A stretch of DNA of 64,000 nt from Haloferax profundi (GTDB lineage Archaea; Halobacteriota; Halobacteria; Halobacteriales; Haloferacaceae): positions 1 through 64,000 of the forward strand of contig NZ_LOPV01000097.1 of assembly GCF_001469865.1 (NCBI RefSeq). Direction: 5' to 3'. A program made the position numbers and the translations under genes. The notes under the pieces are model-generated. The model made no database searches. It saw only the letters and a list, made by a program, of their open reading frames with translations, and was not told where the DNA came from. Shown here one piece after another: positions 7,751 to 15,111 of the stretch. Each line of letters begins with the position of its first letter. Position 1 is the stretch's first letter.

Positions 7751-8173
7751 ATGGGCAACAAGAACAAGACCATCTCGTTCCGCGTCAACGAAGACGCGTT
7801 CGAGACACTCCGGGAGATTGCCGAAGAGCGGGACATCTCCCTGTCCGCCGTCTTCCGCGACTACGTGGACACGTTAGTTGCCCACGACGGTCAGGTACAG
7901 GTCGTCCCGAAACACGAACTGGAGAAGCTTCGCGAGGGAGAGAGCGACGAAGAGTCGTTCCCGCCGACGGTCGAAGTGCCGAAGAGTTTCATCCGCGAAC
8001 ACGAGCGCCTCGAACTGGAGGCCGAACACCTCCGCGAGCAACTCGAAGAGCACAAAGGCTACGTGAACTACCTCCGCGAGCAACTCGAACGTGACCACGA
8101 CGATGTCGAGGAGGTCATCCAACTGGAGGACCTCGACGCGCCGGGCGAAGAACACTCGTTTCGACTCGGATAG
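7751..8173 (+). CDS. Ribbon-helix-helix protein with coiled coil
   Basis: 140 residues. Residues 5-45 (KTISFRVNEDAFETLREIAEE then SLSAVFRDYV) form a CopG/Arc-like ribbon-helix-helix DNA-binding domain. From about residue 85 to 125 a Leu/Glu-rich heptad pattern (LELEAEHLREQLEEHKGYV) predicts a coiled coil. The likely role is a dimeric or tetrameric transcription factor or a DNA-binding structural protein. The region 7677-7690 before it contains an AT-rich TTTTACG-like box. It stands alone between the rpap gene and a convergent gene at 8210. Confidence 0.75.
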   Translation: MGNKNKTISFRVNEDAFETLREIAEERDISLSAVFRDYVDTLVAHDGQVQVVPKHELEKLREGESDEESFPPTVEVPKSFIREHERLELEAEHLREQLEEHKGYVNYLREQLERDHDDVEEVIQLEDLDAPGEEHSFRLG

Positions 8174-8209
8174 CTGACGGCCCGAGCGACGACGAAACAG
8201 ACGGTGACC

Positions 8210-8671
8210 TCAGCGCGGGCCGACGAGATCTTTTTTCGCTTGCCGCGCTTCGTCTAGCATCTCTCTGTCGCCTTCGACGTCGGCGAGTGCTTCGACCGAT
8301 TCGAGCGTCCGAACTGCGTCGTCGAGGAACGACAGCACGTCGCCGGGATAGGCGTAGACCATGTACTCGTCGCTCATCACGTCGACGATGGCGTCGGGGC
8401 CGAGTCCCTGCGCCCGGAGTTCGAGGAGGTAATTGATGAACTGCCGTTCGGGGTACCCGGTGTAGATGTCGTCCGAGTTCTCGCAGTCGAGGAAGTCCTC
8501 GGCGAAGTCGAGGAGGCGGTCACGAGTCGCACCGTTGACTTTCGAGAGGCCCTCACCGGAGTAGAGGACTTCGAGCGTCGCCCCGCTGAAGACGCGCTTC
8601 GGGATGTTGGCGTCCAGTTGCGAGACGATTTGGCGGTGATTTTTGAGATAGATTTTGTCCGTGATAGCCAC
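8210..8671 (-). CDS. Haloarchaeal conserved domain protein (DUF5814-like)
   Basis: 153 residues beginning MAITDKIYLKNHRQ, with LLDFAEDFLDC, YPERQFINYLLELRAQGLGP and VYAYPGDVLSFLDDAVRTLE. From memory this sequence type belongs to a haloarchaeal domain (DUF5814) that in other species follows the helicase core of DEAD/DEAH proteins; I could not check this. If so, this is the stand-alone form of a domain that the helicase at 13007 lacks. Function unknown, probably nucleic-acid metabolism. Start chosen at the only ATG close to the conserved beginning. Confidence 0.65.
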   Translation of the reverse strand: MAITDKIYLKNHRQIVSQLDANIPKRVFSGATLEVLYSGEGLSKVNGATRDRLLDFAEDFLDCENSDDIYTGYPERQFINYLLELRAQGLGPDAIVDVMSDEYMVYAYPGDVLSFLDDAVRTLESVEALADVEGDREMLDEARQAKKDLVGPR

Positions 8672-8766
8672 GCGTGGACGTCTCTACGAATCTGACGAGC
8701 AAAAGATTCCCGCTCTCGTCGCCTCCGAGAGGCGGCTATATTCCTGTCGAGTGCGTACTACGTGGG

Positions 8767-9411
8767 ATGGAACCAAGTCGTATCGGTGTTCTCGGCAGCG
8801 GAGACGTGGGACGGGCACTCGGACGAGGGTTCGCCCGCCACGGGTGGGACGTGACACTCGGCACCCGAAGTCCGGACGAACTTCGAGCAGAGCTCGGCCC
8901 ATCTGAGGAAGGAGTCGCCGTCGGCACGTTCGCAGAGGCCGCGGCCCACGGCGATGTGGTCATTCTGGCCGTCCTCGGCGACGCCGCGGAAGCAGTCGTC
9001 GATATGGCTGGCCCAGACACCTTCGCGGGGAAACTCGTCCTCGACGCGACGAACCCGCTGGACTTCTCCGAGGGTGTGGCACACCTCTCCTTCGGCGGAA
9101 CCGACTCCCTCGGTGAACGGATTCAAGAGAGACTCCCGGACGCGTCGGTGGTGAAGTGTTTCAACACCGTCTCGAACAGCCAGATGGTCGACCCAGAGTT
9201 CGAGGAGGGAACGCCGCCGATGTTTATCTGCGGCGACGACGACGAGGCCAAGGAGCAGACGGAGGCCATCCTCGTCGAACTGGGGTGGCCGGGCGTGATG
9301 GACGTTGGCGGTATCACGTCTGCGCGGTATCTGGAAGCGCTCGTCCCCCTGTGGGTCCGTGTCGGGTCGAATCTGGGGACGTGGAAGCACGCGTTCAAAG
9401 CGGTGCAGTAG
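8767..9411 (+). CDS. NADPH-dependent F420 reductase-like oxidoreductase
   Basis: 214 residues from the ATG at 8767. RIGVLGSGDVGRALGRGFAR at residues 5-24 is an NADP-binding Rossmann fold, and TRSPDE after the second strand suggests NADP. KLVLDATNPLDF and VVKCFNTVSNSQM are shared with NADPH:F420 oxidoreductases and related proteins. The family moves hydride between NADPH and coenzyme F420, which haloarchaea use. It may instead be one of the non-F420 paralogues. It is divergent from the gene ending at 8671, with about 95 bp between starts. Confidence 0.82.
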   Translation: MEPSRIGVLGSGDVGRALGRGFARHGWDVTLGTRSPDELRAELGPSEEGVAVGTFAEAAAHGDVVILAVLGDAAEAVVDMAGPDTFAGKLVLDATNPLDFSEGVAHLSFGGTDSLGERIQERLPDASVVKCFNTVSNSQMVDPEFEEGTPPMFICGDDDEAKEQTEAILVELGWPGVMDVGGITSARYLEALVPLWVRVGSNLGTWKHAFKAVQ

Positions 9412-9505
9412 GGGTGTGGTCTGGTCGCCCACTGTGAGCGACTGTCACCCCGACGCCGTAGCGTAACGTATTTTAGTCGTAGCGGATTACAGATGGTTGC
9501 AGCGT

Positions 9506-9579
9506 GTCCGGGTTGGGGTAGTGGACTATCCTTCAGCCTTGTGGAGGCTGAGACGCGGGTTCAATTCTCGCACCTGGAC
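9506..9579 (+). tRNA. tRNA-His (anticodon GTG)
   Basis: A full cloverleaf folds. G at 9506 pairs with C at 9579 as the G-1:C73 pair special to tRNA-His. The acceptor TCCGGGT (9507-9513) pairs with ACCTGGA (9572-9578). The anticodon stem CAGCC/GGCTG encloses TTGTGGA, with GTG at 9541-9543. The T arm is GCGGG-TTCAATT-CTCGC (9555-9571). CCA is not encoded. The encoded G-1 means no guanylyltransferase step would be needed. Confidence 0.93.
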
Positions 9580-9580
9580 C

Positions 9581-9710
9581 TTCTTCACATTCTCACACTT
9601 TCGAGCGTGTGCTCACGCCAGTGAGCACCGCGAGACCCGTCTGAGAATGTGCGAAGTCCGACGGAGAGAATTGAACCAGCGAGCAGCTTGCTGCGAGTGA
9701 GGTTCACGCG
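9581..9710. repeat. tRNA-His-derived downstream element
   Basis: Behind the tRNA lies CTTCACATTCTCA (9583-9595), answered by the inverted TGAGAATGTG-CG-AAG (9641-9655). Then GAGAATTGAACC (9666-9677) is an exact inverted copy of the T arm (GGTTCAATTCTC, 9558-9569), followed by a small hairpin (GAGCAGC/GCTGCG) and a direct GGTTCA at 9701-9706. The same order, inverted T arm, GC-rich hairpin, direct GGTTCA, occurs behind tRNA-Pro. I see no coding region here up to 9804. Confidence 0.55.
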
Positions 9711-9803
9711 AGCGATGCGAGCGTGAGTCGAAGACTCACAGCGTTCTCGAACTGACCCGCCCAGACCCACAAGACACATACACAGATAGTTTGACACGAG
9801 CGT

Positions 9804-10175
9804 GTGAAATCAGCCACACGGGTTCTCGTCCTCCTCGCGGTCCTCCTCTCAGCAGGGTGCCTTAGCACCGCACCGACTGCCGAGCAGACGCAGACGGCGA
9901 CTGCCACAGCGAGTTCAACACCAACACCGCCGATAAGCGACGACGAGGCAATCGAGCGAGCGACCACGTACCACGAAGCACAGATGCTGGACAGCATCGA
10001 ATACGACGAGTACGATGTGGGGCGTCCGACTACACGGGTCACGAATCGAGCGGAGAGAGGCGTGTACGTCGAGGTGGAGCAGGGATACTCGCACACCAGT
10101 GGGGGAGTGAGAGTCAACCATTTGACGGAGGCAAAATACTTCGTCAACGAGACGACTATCCGGCAAGTGTACTGA
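9804..10175 (+). CDS. Small predicted lipoprotein
   Basis: 123 residues from GTG at 9804. A positively charged start, a hydrophobic run (VLVLLAVLL) and the lipobox SAGC with Cys at residue 19 mark a lipid-anchored secreted protein. A Thr/Pro-rich linker (TATATASSTPTPP) follows, then about 80 residues without recognised motifs. The Thr/Pro linker is typical of haloarchaeal surface proteins that stand off the S-layer. Its position next to tRNA-His and a decayed gene suggests an accessory locus. Confidence 0.65.
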   Translation: MKSATRVLVLLAVLLSAGCLSTAPTAEQTQTATATASSTPTPPISDDEAIERATTYHEAQMLDSIEYDEYDVGRPTTRVTNRAERGVYVEVEQGYSHTSGGVRVNHLTEAKYFVNETTIRQVY

Positions 10176-10204
10176 GAGCAGACTGAGACAGGATGCGAAA
10201 AAAT

Positions 10205-10373
10205 TCACAGTCGAATCGTGACTGGACGCCTCAGAATGCCCTCTGAGGCCAGGTTCGTATCGTGCGTCTCCGCCGCGTGTTTCTGAACGAACGCTACGCG
10301 TTCGTCGTCCTCGGATGCGACCGAGAACTCACAGTTGTACCCCCGCGTCGCGGCAGACGACTCGTGTGGACAT
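10205..10373 (-). pseudogene. DUF1059-like small protein, frameshifted
   Basis: From the ATG complementary to 10371-10373, preceded by GGAGGTGG on the coding strand, the protein begins MSTRVVCRDAG and then stops after VQL. Removing one base from the run of five C at 10340-10344 (five G on the coding strand) joins it to YNCEFSVASEDDERVAF and KHAAETHDTNLASEG. This gives a 55-residue protein with the Cys and His-x-x-x-x-His pattern of DUF1059. Either the gene is broken by a one-base insertion in a homopolymer, or the base is a sequencing error. Confidence 0.6.
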
Positions 10374-10517
10374 TTCTGTGTCACCACCTCCGTGGCACGA
10401 TAACATAGCACTCGATTGAGCATAACCGTTGTGAACCCGTCTGAGACAGGAGAACCGTCGCCGACAGACCGACCAAAACGAGTACGTCTTTCTCACAGCG
10501 ACCCTACCACTCAGCCA

Positions 10518-11282
10518 ATGCACGTCGCCATCCTCACCGTGGGTAACGAACTGCTCGCCGGCGATATCGAGAACACGAACGCGACGTGGATAGCCCAGCG
10601 ACTCACCGAAGGCGGCGCGACGGTAGCACGAATCCAGACGGTTCCCGACGACCACGAGGTCATCGCAGACGTGGTCGCCGAGTGGAGCGACGCCTTCGAC
10701 GCGGTCATCGTCACCGGTGGCCTCGGCGGGACGCCGGACGACATCACGATGGAGGCCGTCGCGGCAGGGTTAGACCGCGAGTTCGTCGTCGTCGACGAGG
10801 CGGCCGAACAGGTCGAGACGACCATCGCCGCCATCCTCGAACGGCGACCAGACATCGACTTCGACCTCGACGTGGCGTGGTACGCCTCGATGCCCGAGGG
10901 AGCCGAGGTACTCCCGAACGACGAGGGACTCGCGCCGGGATGCCGAGCAGGGAACGTCTACGTCCTCCCGGGCATCCCCGACGAGATGAAACCGATGTTC
11001 GACTCGATTGCCGAGCGATTCGCCGGCGACAGAGAATCCCGTGAGTTCTACGCCGACGCGCCGGAGGGGGCAGTCGCCCGCGAACTCGGGCAAGTCGCCG
11101 AACAGTTCGGCGTCGAAGTCGGGAGTTACCCAAGCCGTGGCGGGCCGACGCGCATCAAACTCTCCGGATTCGACCCCGTCGTCCTCGACGACGCCGTCGC
11201 GTGGGTCTGGGAACACGCGACGGTCGAACTGTACGAGACAGAAGCAGCGGTGAAAGAAGCGAACCGAGAGGCGTCGAGTTAG
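10518..11282 (+). CDS. MoaB/CinA-type molybdopterin-binding domain protein
   Basis: 254 residues from the ATG at 10518. ILTVGNELLAGDIENTNATW at the start, then VIVTGGLGGTPDDITMEAVA, is the nucleotide-like binding fold of MoaB/Mog and the N-terminal half of CinA (NMN/ADP-ribose metabolism proteins). The CinA C-terminal deamidase domain is absent. VYVLPGIPDEMKPMFD and a C-terminal small domain follow, as in archaeal CinA-like proteins. The biochemical role is uncertain: nucleotide-derivative hydrolysis or cofactor binding. Its last four bases overlap the convergent protease gene. Confidence 0.82.
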   Translation: MHVAILTVGNELLAGDIENTNATWIAQRLTEGGATVARIQTVPDDHEVIADVVAEWSDAFDAVIVTGGLGGTPDDITMEAVAAGLDREFVVVDEAAEQVETTIAAILERRPDIDFDLDVAWYASMPEGAEVLPNDEGLAPGCRAGNVYVLPGIPDEMKPMFDSIAERFAGDRESREFYADAPEGAVARELGQVAEQFGVEVGSYPSRGGPTRIKLSGFDPVVLDDAVAWVWEHATVELYETEAAVKEANREASS

Positions 11283-12466
11283 CGGAGTTGCGCGAGTCCG
11301 CCCTCGCTCCGTGGCATCGCGTCGAGCGACCCGCGACTGCGGATGATGTTGAACGCAGTCACGAGGTCAGACCGCGAGACGAGTCCGACGAGTTCTCCCT
11401 GTTCGTCGACGACCGGAAGTCTGCCGACACCGCGTTCTTGCATGAGGGCGATGGCGTCCATCGCGTCGGCGGAGGGGTCGATAGTCGCGAGTTCGTCGCT
11501 CATGATGTCTTCGACGCGGTAGGCGTCGCGTTCGACTTCTCTGACGCCGCGAGCGTCGTCTAGTGTGACCATCCCGACGAGGGCACCGTTTCTGAGGACC
11601 GGATACCCGGTGTGCCGTTCGACGAACATCCGTTCGAGGAGTTCCGCGACGCTCGTCTTCTCGTCGACGACGTCGAGGTTCTCGCGGGCGGTCATGATGT
11701 CGTTGACGACGACATCTTGAAACGTCGCTTTGAGGACGGTCTGTTGGGCCTCACCGGACGCGCCCATGTAGATGAAGAAGGCGAGTGCGACCAAGAAGAG
11801 GTTGAAGAACAGACCGAAGATGCCGAGCAGGAAGGCGAACACCTTCCCGACTTCTGCGGCCATCTGGGTCGCCTTCGCGTGCGGGCGGGTTCGGGCGAGG
11901 AGGGCACGGAGGACGCGTCCACCGTCCATCGGGAAGCCTGGGAGCATGTTGAACACCGCGAGCGAGATGTTCATCAGCGCGAGATAGCCAGTGACGAACT
12001 TCAGCGGTGCCAGCGAATCGGGCAGCGCGACGAAACCAGCGTACGCGACGATGCCGATAGCAACCGAGACGAGTGGTCCGGCGACGGCGATGGTGAACTC
12101 CTGTTTCCAATCCTCTGGAATCTCCTTGAACCGGGCGACGCCGCCGAAGAGCCACAGGGTAATCGACTCGATTTCGTAGCCGTATCGCATGGCGACGAGT
12201 GAGTGCCCGAACTCGTGGAGGAGGACGCCGGCGAACAGGCCGATTGCGGCGGCACTGCCGAGAATCCACTGGAGGGACCCGTCTGAGAGGGCTTCACCAT
12301 CGATAGACGTGCCGAAGAGGTCGTTGATGAGGAGCGATAGGTTGCCGACGTCAGACCCGATAAGCCACGCAAAGAGCGGGAGGATGAGTAGGAACGTGAG
12401 GTCCAACCTAATCGGGATGCCGAAGGCGCTACCGATGCGGATTCCTCGCATACCGGTACTAGCCAC
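11279..12466 (-). CDS. Site-2 protease family membrane metalloprotease with CBS pair
   Basis: 395 residues. HEFGH in membrane helix 3 (about residue 86) and NMLPGFPMDGGR (about residue 172) supply the zinc ligands and catalytic Glu of M50 intramembrane proteases. About six membrane helices precede two CBS domains (VNDIMTAREN to the C-terminus), which usually bind adenosyl ligands and control activity. It would cut membrane-bound substrates, for example anti-sigma-like or regulatory proteins; no substrate is indicated nearby. Start at 12466; an alternative ATG five codons later is possible. It overlaps the convergent gene by four bases. Confidence 0.9.
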   Translation of the reverse strand: MASTGMRGIRIGSAFGIPIRLDLTFLLILPLFAWLIGSDVGNLSLLINDLFGTSIDGEALSDGSLQWILGSAAAIGLFAGVLLHEFGHSLVAMRYGYEIESITLWLFGGVARFKEIPEDWKQEFTIAVAGPLVSVAIGIVAYAGFVALPDSLAPLKFVTGYLALMNISLAVFNMLPGFPMDGGRVLRALLARTRPHAKATQMAAEVGKVFAFLLGIFGLFFNLFLVALAFFIYMGASGEAQQTVLKATFQDVVVNDIMTARENLDVVDEKTSVAELLERMFVERHTGYPVLRNGALVGMVTLDDARGVREVERDAYRVEDIMSDELATIDPSADAMDAIALMQERGVGRLPVVDEQGELVGLVSRSDLVTAFNIIRSRGSLDAMPRSEGGLAQLR

Positions 12467-12538
12467 GCAGGGGGCTTAAGTAGTCAGGCCAGTGGGAAGG
12501 GGGCAAGGTTTACGCGGACCGGCGATGGACGGAGAGAT

Positions 12539-12922
12539 ATGAGTGATTCCCGACCGGAACCAGTCGTCAAGCGCGGCGGCGATATCGACTACGAGGCAGT
12601 CGGTGCCGCCGAGGGCATGTCCAAAGGCGTCCTCGTCTCTGACGCCGACGGGGCGCCGAACTTCGCCATCCGTCGGTTCGTCCTCGACGCCGGTGCGTCC
12701 GTGCCGAAGCACACGAACGAAGTCGAACACGAACAGCACGTCCTCTCCGGGCGTTACGTCGTCGGCATCGAAGACGAAGAGTACGAAGTCGAAGCGGGCG
12801 ACTCTATCTTCATCCCTGCGGGCACCGTCCACTGGTACCGAAACGAGTCCAGCGAGGAAGGGTCGTTCCTCTGTGCGGTTCCGAACGGTGACGACACGAT
12901 ACAGGTCGTCGACGACGAGTAA
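12539..12922 (+). CDS. Cupin-domain protein
   Basis: 127 residues forming a single cupin barrel. Motif 1 is ASVPKHTNEVEHEQHVLSG, with His ligands in the H-x3-E-x-E-x-H pattern. Motif 2 is GDSIFIPAGTVHWYRN, with the last His ligand. Such proteins bind a divalent metal and either catalyse small-molecule conversions or sense ligands. The protein is short and lacks any fused domain. It is divergent from the site-2 protease gene and likely uses its own promoter. The reaction is unknown. Confidence 0.85.
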   Translation: MSDSRPEPVVKRGGDIDYEAVGAAEGMSKGVLVSDADGAPNFAIRRFVLDAGASVPKHTNEVEHEQHVLSGRYVVGIEDEEYEVEAGDSIFIPAGTVHWYRNESSEEGSFLCAVPNGDDTIQVVDDE

Positions 12923-13006
12923 GCGACGGAGTGGCGTGGTCGTAACCAAGGGTCTGCACGACTCGCAGGCGAATCCCTGAAATACCACGTCACCGTAGCA
13001 GGCATC

Positions 13007-15061
13007 GTGTCTAAACAGGTCACCCGCGTCGACACGCTCTTTCTCCACCAGGTGGACGACGACTACCTCGTGGTCGTCCAGCGGGATGGAAAGCGGGTGC
13101 TCCGCGGGAAACTCGAACTGAAAGAGACGAACGCGGGGCCCCGCCCGTTGCGATTCCTCGTCATCCGCAAGGGCGAGGAGACGCCACGCGACCCGAGTCA
13201 GTTCGTCGAACTCGCCCGGTCAGCCTCGCGAATTCGCATCTCCCAACAGACCTCGAACGACGGTCGCGAGGAACTCAAGGAGATGCTCGACGGCTACCAA
13301 CTCGAAGCGCTCGTCGTCCGCACCTGCCGCCGGTGTTCGGCGAACGGCCGCTACTCCCCAATCACGGACGAGACAGCCATCAAAGCCGAACACGAGTACG
13401 TCTGCCGCGACTGTGCCGTCCGCGAACTCGAACAGGAACTCTCGTTCGCCGGCGGCCTCACGAAAGCGGCGCAAGAACGCCTCGAAGAACTCCTCTACGA
13501 GACGCAGGACCTGACCCGAATCACGAACCTCTTACAGGGCGAGTTGGACCCCGACCTGACGAAGTTCGACACCATCAGCGCGACGACCGAAGACGTGGAC
13601 CTCGTCGACACCGCCGACCTCGACGTGCATCCCAATCTGAAGTCGATGCTCACAGACCGGTTCGAGACGTTGCTTCCCGTCCAGAGTCTCGCCGTACGAA
13701 ACGGTGTCCTCGACGGCGACGACCAGTTGGTCGTCAGCGCCACCGCGACGGGGAAGACGCTCATCGGCGAACTCGCCGGCATCGACCGCATGCTGAAAGG
13801 AAAGGGGAAGATGCTCTTTTTGGTCCCGCTCGTCGCCCTCGCCAACCAGAAACACGAGGACTTCAAGGAGCGATACGGTCACCTCGGGAAGGTCACAATC
13901 CGCGTCGGCGCGAGTCGAATCAACGACGACGGAAACCGCTTCGACCCGAATGCGGACGTCATCGTCGGCACCTACGAAGGTATCGACCACGCACTCCGGA
14001 CGGGCAAAGACCTCGGTGACATCGGCACTGTCGTCATCGACGAGGTCCACACGCTCAAAGAAGAAGAACGCGGCCACCGTCTCGACGGGATGATTTCGCG
14101 ATTGAAGTACTACTGCGAGACGCGAGCAGCACGCCGCGACGACTACGGCGGCGCGCAGTGGATTTACCTCTCTGCGACCGTCGGCAACCCGAAGTGGTTG
14201 GCCCAGAACCTCCGCGCCAACCTCGTCGAGTACGAAGACCGACCGGTCCCCATCGAGCGACACGTCACCTTCGCCAAGGGGCAGGAGAAACCCCGCATCG
14301 AGAACCGTCTCGTCAAGCGGGCGTTCGACACGAAGTCCTCGAAAGGATACCGTGGGCAGACCATCATCTTCACCAACTCGCGCCGGCGGTGTCACGAGAT
14401 TTCGCGGAAAATGGAGTACAACGCCGCGCCGTACCACGCCGGACTGGACTACAAACGCCGAAAGCGGGTCGAACGCCAGTTCGCCAATCAGGACCTCGCC
14501 GCCGTCGTGACCACCGCTGCACTCGCTGCAGGTGTCGACTTCCCGGCGTCACAGGTCATCTTCGACACGCTGGCGATGGGTATCGAATGGCTCTCTGTAC
14601 AGGAGTTCAGCCAGATGCTCGGTCGAGCGGGACGGCCCGACTACCACGACAGAGGGACCGTCTACCTGCTGGTCGAACCCGACGCCTCGTACCACAACTC
14701 GATGGAGATGACCGAAGACGAAGTCGCGTTCAAACTCCTGAAAGGTGAGATGGAAGCGGTTCGAACCGTCTACGACGAGTCCGCCGCCGTCGAAGAGACG
14801 CTGGCTAACATCGTCGTCGCCGGGAAGAAGGCGAAGTCGCTCAACGACCGGATGCTGGGAGAACTCCCGACGACCCACGCAGTGGGTAAACTGCTCGAAT
14901 GGGGCTTCATCGACGGCCTCGACCCGACACCGCTCGGTCTCGCGGTTACCCGGCAGTTCCTCTCACCGAGCGAGGCGTTCCGCATCCTCGACGGCATCCG
15001 GAACGGCCTCTCGCCGTACGACATCGTCGCCGACCTGGAACTCGCCGAAGAAGGTCGGTAG
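13007..15061 (+). CDS. DEAD/DEAH-box helicase (Hel308/Ski2-like) with zinc cluster
   Basis: 684 residues from GTG at 13007. An N-terminal domain with two Cys pairs (CRRC near 104, CRDC near 130) precedes a superfamily 2 core. SATATGKT is motif I, DEVH motif II, LSATVGN motif III, AAGVDFPA motif V and QMLGRAGRPDY motif VI. The Ski2/Hel308-like order suggests nucleic-acid unwinding in repair or RNA processing. The protein ends at LELAEEGR soon after the winged-helix part, so a C-terminal module found in related proteins appears to be missing (see 8210-8671). About 50 nt separate it from the transporter gene. Confidence 0.88.
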   Translation: MSKQVTRVDTLFLHQVDDDYLVVVQRDGKRVLRGKLELKETNAGPRPLRFLVIRKGEETPRDPSQFVELARSASRIRISQQTSNDGREELKEMLDGYQLEALVVRTCRRCSANGRYSPITDETAIKAEHEYVCRDCAVRELEQELSFAGGLTKAAQERLEELLYETQDLTRITNLLQGELDPDLTKFDTISATTEDVDLVDTADLDVHPNLKSMLTDRFETLLPVQSLAVRNGVLDGDDQLVVSATATGKTLIGELAGIDRMLKGKGKMLFLVPLVALANQKHEDFKERYGHLGKVTIRVGASRINDDGNRFDPNADVIVGTYEGIDHALRTGKDLGDIGTVVIDEVHTLKEEERGHRLDGMISRLKYYCETRAARRDDYGGAQWIYLSATVGNPKWLAQNLRANLVEYEDRPVPIERHVTFAKGQEKPRIENRLVKRAFDTKSSKGYRGQTIIFTNSRRRCHEISRKMEYNAAPYHAGLDYKRRKRVERQFANQDLAAVVTTAALAAGVDFPASQVIFDTLAMGIEWLSVQEFSQMLGRAGRPDYHDRGTVYLLVEPDASYHNSMEMTEDEVAFKLLKGEMEAVRTVYDESAAVEETLANIVVAGKKAKSLNDRMLGELPTTHAVGKLLEWGFIDGLDPTPLGLAVTRQFLSPSEAFRILDGIRNGLSPYDIVADLELAEEGR

Positions 15062-15111
15062 CGACTTCCGAATCCCGCACGCTTTTCGGGTGCCGGCGCG
15101 TCCGTGACTCC

